This document shows positions 56,380 to 64,000 of a stretch of 64,000 bases of DNA, in pieces. The stretch comes from Apodemus sylvaticus (Eukaryota; Chordata; Mammalia; Rodentia; Muridae): the NCBI RefSeq assembly GCF_947179515.1, contig NC_067473.1:78542936-78606935 (forward strand), in the 5' to 3' direction. Each line of letters opens with the position of its first letter. Within the stretch, counting starts at the first letter, position 1. Both the position numbers and the translations under genes were made by a program. Below the pieces are notes generated by a model, which was not told where the DNA came from, ran no database searches, and was given only the letters and a program-made list of their open reading frames with translations.

Positions 56380-56640
56380 TATGCAGGCCACTGACATAGA
56401 GGAGCAAACTCGAACAACCACATTTGCCGCTGTCAAGCCATGGGCTTCAGTGGCGCCAGCTGTAATTATGGCTGATCACCTCTAATTCAGAGCTGCCTGC
56501 TTTGATAAAGGTGTCACTGAGAGCCACTGTGGCCTCCACATCAAGGATGTCATGACTGAGAGCGGCCTGTTAGGGAAAGCTCCTTCAGGCCCCAGCCCTG
56601 GGCTCACAGGAGCGGGAGGCAAATCTTGACTATTTTGCTC
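56380..56640. promoter_or_regulatory. Candidate developmental enhancer-like segment
   Basis: Dense motif cluster: E-box CAGCTG (56457-56462), homeodomain TAATTA (56463-56468) and TAATT (56483-56487), a GATAA core (56514-56518) and T-box-like AGGTGTCA (56519-56526) within about 70 bp. Repeat-free on both sides. This is the tightest such cluster I found in the window. Conservation is untested. Confidence 0.33.
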
Positions 56641-56838
56641 GTCAGTGTAGCGATAGGGCCTGGAACTGAGCTAAATTCCAGGGGATCCAGAGGAACAGGT
56701 CTGGACCCTCAACAGAAGGTATCTTTAATAAGCTAAGTGATTTCCCCAGGAATAAAGTTGGAAGTCTAACTCCTCTCTGCTTTGTGCCGTGTAAAGACAC
56801 ACGGTTTTTTGTTGTCATGGTAGTGATGCTAGTAGTAG

Positions 56839-56889
56839 GTGTGTGTGTGTGTGTGTGTGTCTGTGTGTCTGTGTGTGTCTCTGTGTATG
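56839..56889. repeat. (GT)n with CTGT interruptions
   Basis: GT tract at the tail side of the adjoining minus-strand B1. Confidence 0.95.
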
Positions 56890-57010
56890 TGTTTTGAGAA
56901 AGGGTTTATCTGTGTAGCCCTGGCTGTCGTGGAACACTCTCTATAGACCAGGCAAATCTTGAACTCACAGAGATGTGCCTGCCTCTGCCTCTCAAATGCA
57001 AGTGACACCG
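56890..57010 (-). mobile_element. B1 SINE
   Basis: Antisense B1: 'gtttatctgtgtagccctgg', 'ctgtcgtggaacactctcta', 'tagaccaggcaaatcttgaa', 'ctcacagagatgtgcctgcc', 'tctgcctctcaaatgcaagt'. Moderately diverged. Confidence 0.88.
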
Positions 57011-57402
57011 CCTCCCTCCAGGGAAGAGAAATGTTTTTATAACTTACTGGATTCACGGCTGCACAGTGACAAGGACACTAGAATATAGCCAAAGTTGTGA
57101 TCATGTCTGAGGGTAAAATGCAGCCTCAAGCCTTTCTTCTGCTTTTGTGGTTTAAAAAAAAAAATCCTAGTGAACTTCCCATTTTTTGAAGAGGCACAAA
57201 GTTGTGATGGGAACTAGAAAAGATGGAATAAGAAAGCCAGGCTAACTGCTGCCCAGCCAGGACTGTTCTAGGTATCCTGTGCGGGGTAATTGAGCTGGGA
57301 ACAGAATTCAGCAATTAAAAGAGGTTTGTTATCATTTGTGGAGATGACGTTTGGTTTCTCCACCACTCCCAGGCTGTTTTCTTCCCTCTGTAATTAAGAA
57401 AA

Positions 57403-57403
<1 letters not shown>
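57011..57403. other. Unique sequence
   Basis: Nothing recognised. Confidence 0.4.

Positions 57404-57446
<43 letters not shown>
57404..57446. repeat. (CA)21 microsatellite
   Basis: Uninterrupted CA run. Confidence 0.97.
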
Positions 57447-57448
<2 letters not shown>

Positions 57449-57980
57449 CAGACACTGCTCATTCAATCCCGCAGCAAGGTGACGAACTGGAAGCTTTTCT
57501 TTTTTGTTCTGATGCAGACACATTATTTTCCTATCCTCTCTTTGACTAGTTCCCTGAGAGGGAGAGCTAACCTCAGAAGGACAAGGTTGTACTTGGCTGG
57601 AGAGGTCCTTTTTCTTAGCACATTAAAGAGCCACCAAAGCGGCCTGCGGAGGCAACGATGACTTCAATTTCGCAGTTCTTGATGGACCCAGACACGAGAG
57701 CGTGTTTGGACCAGAAGTGGTTTTGCCCTTGCTGACAGGGAGGTCAGATATGAGAACTCTCTGGAGGAAAGGTAGTTGGCATTCTGCAGCAGAAAATCCC
57801 ATGCAGCTCCAGGAAAAAATGTCCTTGGGCAGTGGAAACCCTGTCACCTGCTTCCCAGCTGAAACCCTTCTCTTGGTAACCGGAGTTGGCTTTTGGTTCC
57901 TGGTCCTCCAGTCTGTTCCCTCCCTGGTGTCTTCTTCTTGTCTTGTTATTGCCCTAGCTCCAAATGCAGGGCTCTTTCTA
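57447..57980. other. Unique sequence
   Basis: CpG-containing, repeat-free ('agcggcctgcggaggcaacg', 'cacgagagcgtgtttgg'). Frames run on both strands without a signature. Confidence 0.4.
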
Positions 57981-57981
57981 A

Positions 57982-58012
<31 letters not shown>

Positions 58013-58040
58013 ATTTACTTATTTATTTATTTATTTATTT
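57981..58040. repeat. (TCTA)8(ATTT)n compound microsatellite
   Basis: Eight TCTA units followed by a short gap and about six ATTT units. Confidence 0.95.
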
Positions 58041-58229
58041 CTAGCTCAACACCATCCCTGGTCACAGTCTCCCGGGGTCCCGGTCCCACTCCCACTCTGA
58101 GCTCCGATGGCAGCTGTAGGCCATCCCTAGGCTACACTGTTTCCTAGTCTGTTTACTGGTTTCTAAGGGCGATTGCACCGCGAAGGCCCTGAGCCTGGAA
58201 CTGGGCCTGGGGCTGTTTTGGTTACATTG

Positions 58230-59180
58230 AAGTTTTTGCTTCAGTTCTGCCAGATTTAAATAGTGACTTCACCAGCACTGAGCTAAAAAGGAGAAGGGGG
58301 AGGAGGGCGAGCCCAGGAGAAAGAGAGGGAGCAGCAGAGCCAGAGGGAGAGAGCCAGAGCAGGGCGCTAAAGAAGGGCCAGCGCATTACATCATCCTTGG
58401 CCTGGAATCAAATGGGAAGGATATGACTCACTCAAGCTAGTTAAGGCTTTGGCTCAAATTCTACACACACTCATTCCACAGCTCTCATGTTCTGCACCTC
58501 AGGAGGGAATTCAGCCTCAGTGATGTCCATGAGGTTGGTTTGTAATTTTATTTTCTGTTTCTTGATTTTAGGGATCTTTGGGCCCCTACTGCGGTCTGAT
58601 CTGGAGTCTTCTTCCTTCCTCTCCCCTTTCTCGCCTTTCTGCGCCTTTGTTCCCTTCTCCTCCAGTTTCCCCAGCCCCACCGCTCCTCTTCTTACCTCTA
58701 AGAGGCATTTCTTTTCACTTTGATCAGAGTTTTTTTTTAAATCCTAGCACAGAGATCTGAATGAGTTTAGAAGCCAGGCTAGCAGGGGGGAAATCAGCTG
58801 CGCCAGCCGTAGCTGCAGGAGAAAAAAAAGCCACAAATGAGAGCGCAAACGGAGAAGGAGCAAACTCCGGAGAAGTTTCTTTGCTGCGGTGTCGCTCCTA
58901 ATCGGAGGAGACAGGGAGAGAGTTAAAACGAGGGACCAATCGCTGGAATGGTGATGTAATGCAAGAACCACAGGGTAGTTAAGTAATGTGAGAGGGGGGT
59001 CAGTGTTGCAAAGCATTTACCTGCTCTCAAGGGGTTTTCAGTTTATTATCAATTGCAGTGACTTTAACTGGCTTCAGACTGCAGCCTCTAATTATTCACA
59101 GACAGCCCTGTTTTATCTTTTATTATTAAAAGTAAAACTATAGTGTGGTACTTTAAAAACACGGTATTATTACAGCTGTA
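58230..59180. promoter_or_regulatory. Candidate regulatory module, possible promoter
   Basis: About 950 bp, repeat-free. Parts in order: purine-rich GA block (58287-58370), AP-1 site TGACTCA (58424-58430), a CpG-bearing part (58795-58915), a CCAAT box (58936-58940), and an AT-rich end with 'ctctaattattcacagacag' and 'tatcttttattattaaaagt' (59084-59135). On the minus strand, a donor-like GAG|GTAAGA sits near 58695. No TATA-to-start arrangement is convincing, and no known exon is recognised. Confidence 0.28.
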
Positions 59181-59599
59181 TATTATTTTCCTCCACCAGA
59201 ATTCATATTCTCTCTCTTTCTCTCCCACCCTCCTTCCTTCTACCCGCCACCCCCTTTAAAACAGTTGTCTTTTCATAAAGGTCTCAGTGGTGGGGTGATG
59301 GTTCTTGGGAGGGCTTTCTGAGGGTAGCTGGTGAATTGTAAATGATCCGGATGCTATTCTGTGTGGTGCTGAAGCGGGCGAGTTCATGGCTGTTCCTTAG
59401 GCACTTACGGGAGATGTTTTCGGAGTAACATCTGAGGATGCTTGAAGGCTGTCTCCCACTGCTATCCCAAGCACAGTTAGCAGCAAATGTGCATTTGCTT
59501 TAGAATCTTAACTTCAGGGTTTTCCACATCGCACTGGACATAATCCGTTAGTTTTATATACCTGGAGTAGTGGGAGCGGTGATTAAAAAAAATTGATTG
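59181..59599. other. Unique sequence
   Basis: CT-rich 'ttctctctctttctctccca' at about 59207-59226; otherwise nothing recognised. Confidence 0.4.
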
Positions 59600-59770
59600 A
59601 TTTGTTTTAGAAACAAGTTAATGTTAGAGTAATGGATTGACATTAATACCTGGTGAGGAGTAATGAATGATTCCTAATGCTTCCTGGAGAGACAGACCGA
59701 GACTTTTGTGTTGAAAATTATCACTACATTTCTGTATAGTACATGAGTTTAGTATTGTATATGCAGCAGA
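59600..59770. promoter_or_regulatory. Candidate AT-rich regulatory segment
   Basis: Repeat-free, with repeated TAATG/ATTA cores ('gttaatgttagagtaatgga', 'gacattaatacctggtgagg', 'agtaatgaatgattcctaat'). Composition argument only. Confidence 0.22.
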
Positions 59771-60000
59771 GGAGAGGGCAGGCCAGGCTCACCCTGTGGG
59801 GACGCCTGCTCCTCTCCTGGCTTATTTAACCTGGCTCGCCAGACAGCTCAGTACGAAGCTAGGCAGGAACCCATCACTATGAGGTGTTTGCAAGTTTGCT
59901 GTGAAGTTAATCATGACATGCTATAGGTCTTTCCCTTTCCCGCCTTTCTGGCCAGAGGTGAAAGGGGAGCAGAGACTGGGGAATTGATTTCTAGAGAAGT

Positions 60001-60016
60001 GGGGGGGGGGGGGGGG
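60001..60016. repeat. Poly-G (G16)
   Basis: Sixteen consecutive G. Capable of G-quadruplex structure and prone to length error in assemblies. Confidence 0.95.
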
Positions 60017-60188
60017 CAAGTCAGAATCTAAACCTTGTTTAGATTTGCTGTGTTTGCCTTGTTGGTGCAGCAAGCCTGCATTTTAAAATGGGAGTGAAGG
60101 AGCTAAATGACTTTTGCACATGTCAAGCCTACCTTTTCCATCATTGAAGTCCCTCCTCTCGGGGTTTTCCAGCAATAGAGAAGGTGTA

Positions 60189-60189
<1 letters not shown>

Positions 60190-60234
<45 letters not shown>

Positions 60235-60270
60235 TACACACACATACACACACATATACATATACACAGA

Positions 60271-60309
<39 letters not shown>
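60190..60309. repeat. (CA)n/(CATA)n microsatellite
   Basis: Pure CA at both ends with CATA, TATA and CAGA variants between. Long VCVCVC and THTHTH frames on both strands are artefacts. Confidence 0.97.
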
Positions 60310-62094
60310 GCCTGAAAGGTGGCCATAGCTCTACAGAGAAAAACACATTTAACTCAGCTTCCATTAGAGTTCCTGAAGAAATGAACAGGGAAGGGGGAGA
60401 GGGCTTGGCTCTTCGTGCTTAGAGAGCTGCTTTATTTTCTGCTTTGCTTTTGGAATGAAGTTTCCTTGTGTGGCACTATGTGTAGTTTTCTAGCTCTACC
60501 TAGGAAGAGTCTTCTGTGTGACGTAATTGATTAGGTTTCTCTGTCCAAAAAGTGGCACAAGAGACGAGGAAGAAGTTCCTTGCCCCACAGATGTCCCAAA
60601 TAGGCCACACACATCCTTGATATACATAAACTGGAGCTATGGTGCCACCGTCGCTTGCATGGGCAAGAATGGTGCTCATAAGAAGCAGATTCTCCCGAAG
60701 TCTGCATCTCGGCTAAAAGCATGACGTCGTTTTTCATACAAGTTCAAGTTCACACAAGTTCAAGAGATACTCTGTGTTGGATCTGTTGTTTGTTTCAGTG
60801 CTAAGGTTGTGTGGGTGCTTGGCAAAGGTTTGGTGGCTGAGCACTAGACATCAAGTTTTTAAATGAGATTTAAAGCTGACACATTTAAAGGTCATGAAAA
60901 ACTTCAAACTGCATGTACTAGTTCCATAGGTTTCCAAGACAAGATTTCTATTCTCCAGTTAAGTTCCAAGTAACAGGCTTTTCACAGAACATAGCTGTCT
61001 TCTTTTATTTTTATTTTTTAAATTATTATTATTATTATTGTTGTTGTTGTTATTTCTTTTATTTTGGTATCCAAGGTTGAGGCTGATGGTAAAGCAAGGG
61101 CTGTGAATTTCTGAAGTCAGCATTGCTGTACACTGGGAACAACCATAACTGCCCATGTGTGAGGAATTAACCTAGGCTGAAGGTTCACATACATGACTCA
61201 GTGGACATCAGGGCCGTGCCGGGAACAGAGAGGGCACACTTGATTTTTTTTTTAAGAGTTAGAGTTCATGTTGACCTATCTGTGGGCTCCTTACCAGTAA
61301 TCAGAAATGCCCTGTTTGTGACCCACAAAGAACTAGAGAAGAGGCCCTAGCCTGCCGTGCCTTCTGGGATACTAGGTGACACTTCTGACATCATTCGATG
61401 GCTGTTTTAGTTTTCTTTGGGGTGGGGGAGGGGCTTATTTGATTGCTGTCTTTTTTTTTAAGTTTGCTTAGATAACTGCTGATTCACATGAGTTGAAGAG
61501 TTCTTGTGATTTCATGATGAATGCATGATACCATTATAGCGTTGCCTCAATTCTCCAAACAGCAACATTTTGGGAGATGATGGTCTAGTGCCCCAGCCAG
61601 GCCATGGCCCCCAGTATAGTCCAGGTATGCAAAGCAGCTCTTCCCAGTCTGGCTTGCATTGGTTTGTGTTCATGGTTTTCATTGTAAAAATAGAGGGTCA
61701 GATTTGCTTGTCCAGGGCTCAGACACCAGACGTGACAAACGTCTACCACCATCGCTGTCATGAAGAGTAACTTAGTGAGAGAAGAGGTCCCAGGGCTGTG
61801 CCTGTTTCTGCACACTGTTGGGTGGCCATTGGAGGGATGCCGATGGAGTTGTCCTTCTCTAGCATCCTTTCGGAGCTCCGAACAGTGGACACTCTGGCTT
61901 CCACAAGGGACCCTACACCATGTTTTTATGCTGGAACAAAAGGTGAAGACAAGGTCCTGGGGATGTGTGAGAAAAGAGCAACCGGAAGTCGATAGCTAAG
62001 CACTGTTGCTCTCCTCTATGAGAACGAGGAGGGGGATGATGTTAGGGGTGGCACAGCCTGTGACTATGGAATCTCTCGCACAGAGTGTGGCCTT
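60310..62094. other. Unique sequence with (ATT)n(GTT)n tract
   Basis: (ATT)6(GTT)4 at 61022-61052. Poly-T/A runs near 61241 and 61451. Frames of 65-79 codons without signature. No repeat firmly recognised. Confidence 0.45.
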
Positions 62095-62270
62095 TGGGAT
62101 TCTAAAGGCCTGGGCTCAGATCACTTTTCTACTTCCTGTCTGTGTGACAGCAGGAAGCTGCTGACCCTCTCTGTGCCATCTGGCCTCTCATCTCTGCAAA
62201 TGTAGAGAACCAGACCCCTTTGTGGACCTGTGATGAGGGCCCCCAACAGTAGACACTTCTCCTGAGGGCG
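62095..62270 (+). mobile_element. MIR fossil
   Basis: 'ggcctgggctcagatcactt', 'acttcctgtctgtgtgacag', 'gctgaccctctctgtgccat' and 'ctggcctctcatctctgcaa' follow the MIR body (gacctgggttcgaatcc, acttactagctgtgtgacc, ttaacctctctgagcct, cagtttcctcatctgtaa). Confidence 0.65.
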
Positions 62271-62829
62271 TTGGTCACTGCTTTGACTGCTAGTCTCAGA
62301 ATGAGTCTTGATCCAATAGCTCTCAGACCCACCCCCCCAGGCTTCCTTTTGTGACACCTTCCTTCTTTATATTCCAGTAACCAAACAGCTAAGTTCGGGG
62401 ACATCCCCCCAGTTCTCCCTCATGTGGGCAGCCATGGTTCTTCTTAGTTCATGGTGAAGCTGAGACCACAAACTTACAGAGGCACAAAGCCATCACGCAG
62501 AGCCAGTGCCAGGCACCAGAAAGAGAACACTAGAGACACGACATGGTGAAAAGGAAGCTAGGACTCGACCCATAAAACCTGCTGGCTTTTCCCGGCCTGG
62601 GTAGAAGGAGGGAGGCAGAGCCATGAGCCATGTGGTGTGGAAAAGGGACCCAGGCCTTCTCACCCACGGAAAACTGACGGTGTGTGAATAAGAAACTGAA
62701 GCGAGTTCAGCCATGAGAATGTTCAGAGTCAGTTCCCAGTGGGACTGAAAGTTCACATGTCCAATCGCACCAGCAAGTGGCACACACTTGCAGCTGGCTG
62801 AGGCTGCCTTTTCTACCTGCCAGTGCAGG
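62271..62829. other. Unique sequence
   Basis: A minus-strand 140-codon frame (62493-62915) runs into the ID element and shows no protein signature. Confidence 0.45.
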
Positions 62830-62895
62830 CGCCACTCAGCTATGCATTGCATGCTTAGCATGCATGAGGCACTGGATTTGATCCTCAGCACTGTA
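62830..62895 (+). mobile_element. ID-like SINE
   Basis: 'cactcagctatgcattgcat', 'gcttagcatgcatgaggcac' and 'tggatttgatcctcagcact' match ID (ctcagttggtagagtgcttgcctagcatgcatgaggccctgggtttgatccccagcac), followed by an 'aatcaataaatc' tail. Confidence 0.75.
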
Positions 62896-63584
62896 ATCAA
62901 TAAATCACCAATCAAACAATCAATATAAATAGACTTTACATAGAAGTCAGGTTAGGGCTAAGAAGCAGAAATTAGTGTTGACAGGGAATCTTGTCATGTG
63001 CTTAGAAGTAAGTAACCAAAGTGGGCAAAATCTGAACCTGTACTTAACATCTACAGCAGCTGGAGATGAAAGTGGGTTTTCTTCTGCTCCCTCCTTGTTG
63101 GGTCTCAGGATCCTAAGAGTCTCCAAAGGGGACCTGCATTGGCTTACAAAAGCTGCCCATTTAGTTTCCTGGCTGGGGAGACACAGAGCAGGGGTACAGT
63201 CACCAGGAGGGTGAAGTCAGGTAGCACTGGAAATACAAATCCTGGCCCAAATTTCAGTTTGTGATTATTTTTTTTTAACACATACCATTGCCCTATTTGA
63301 AGTGCCTGCTGTGATGTTGGTGTTTCAGAGGGCTGTGTTTTTATGGGGGTTGGTAACATCGGAGTCTATTCCTTGAATTACACTCTGGAAAACTGAAATT
63401 GACTTGGCTTAGAGTCCACCGCATAGTACACAGACACAACATAACATTCCTGAACCTACACTGGCAGGAGAGCTTTTTAATGATCAATGCAGCAACACAG
63501 CACCCGAGAAAAAGTAATCAATAGTCTGCCATCATCCCAGCAACCAGTGGTAGTTAGATACTAGCCAAGACCCATCTGGACACT

Positions 63585-63588
<4 letters not shown>
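62896..63588. other. Unique sequence, nothing recognised
   Basis: No repeat or exon recognised. Confidence 0.4.

Positions 63589-63653
<65 letters not shown>
63589..63653. repeat. (CT)n microsatellite
   Basis: About 32 uninterrupted CT units, a homopyrimidine mirror-type tract. Confidence 0.97.
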
Positions 63654-63657
<4 letters not shown>

Positions 63658-64000
63658 GGTACCTCAAACCCCTTATCATTCTTTACTTTTCTATCTGAAT
63701 GGCTGAATGTGTTCCCCTGTCCCCAAAAGCACAGTCTATAAAAACTGTCAAGCAATCTGTTAGTTATGTATTCATAGGAATGGAAAAACACTCCCAAGAG
63801 GCTGCGCTGTGATATCTTGTATACTCATGTGAGTTACTAGGAGTCTGTAAATCTCTAAAGAACTGAATGCATATTGGGCTGGACCCATGGACTGAGATGG
63901 CCAGCTGGCCCTTTTGTTGCCTGTGCGCTAGTGCACCCACTTGACTGTGAGCTGTGCCTGCCACAGGGCCTGCATCACTGTTAGAGGAGGGGTAAGGAGC
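63654..64000. other. Unique sequence to window end
   Basis: Nothing recognised. Confidence 0.4.

Noticed and set aside
58471..58760. Basic minus-strand frame (KLEEKGTKAQKGEKGERKEE...) as a coding exon
   Set aside because: It begins at GTG rather than ATG, is low complexity in its first half and resembles no protein I know. Kept only as part of the candidate regulatory module.
58744..59016. 90-codon leucine-rich minus-strand frame as a membrane peptide
   Set aside because: Leucine richness arises from CT/AG-rich DNA. There is no neighbouring exon structure or stop-codon conservation evidence.
60083..60422. Frames rich in VCVCVC or HTHTHT
   Set aside because: Products of the CA/CATA tract.
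62493..62915. 140-codon minus-strand frame
   Set aside because: Overlaps the ID element, has no family signature and no coding-like context.

Overview
The window is rodent, almost certainly mouse, nuclear DNA. The SINEs are B1, B2, B3, B4/RSINE1 and ID-like. The youngest B1 (25037-25200, with an intact 14-bp target-site duplication) carries the Mus-type stretch reading like 'ggatttctga.ttcgagg'. There are L1 fragments of Lx/L1Md type, several long (CT)n/(GA)n and (CA)n tracts of the kind common in mouse, and old MIR and L2-like fossils. Species and family names come from remembered consensus sequences; no search was run.

I find no protein-coding gene or exon that I can defend. Open frames are short (at most 180 codons) and fall in microsatellites, L1 remnants or unique non-coding DNA. 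The only gene-derived feature is a probable old processed pseudogene at about 45880-46790 (plus strand): a frameshifted reading frame, a UTR-like tail and an AATAAA signal. I could not name its parent. No tRNA, rRNA or snRNA gene, CpG island, CRISPR array or operon is present.

Layout: 1-14 kb holds L1 3' ends at both edges, a URR1-like element, MIR/L2 fossils and repeat-poor stretches. 14-25 kb is sparse, with a second URR1-type element, a B3 and an L1/B1 cluster with clear target-site duplications. 25-35 kb has RSINE1, B3, a third URR1-type element, CA/GT tracts and opposed GGAA/TTCC arrays. 35-44 kb is mostly unique, with a possible three-way-junction fold at 39441-39502. 44-51 kb is the densest repeat cluster and holds the pseudogene. 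51-64 kb is largely unique and ends in microsatellites.

The low density of young repeats, the lack of exons and several repeat-free segments rich in homeodomain, FOX, SOX and T-box-like motifs fit a gene desert or a very large intron of a developmental locus. That is inference: conservation cannot be measured from one sequence. I see no convincing undescribed biological system. The best leads are the unidentified pseudogene, the folded element at 39.4 kb, the mirror-image CT/CA/GA tract at 12.65 kb and the candidate enhancers near 10.3, 12.3, 33, 37.8, 56.5 and 58.2-59.2 kb.
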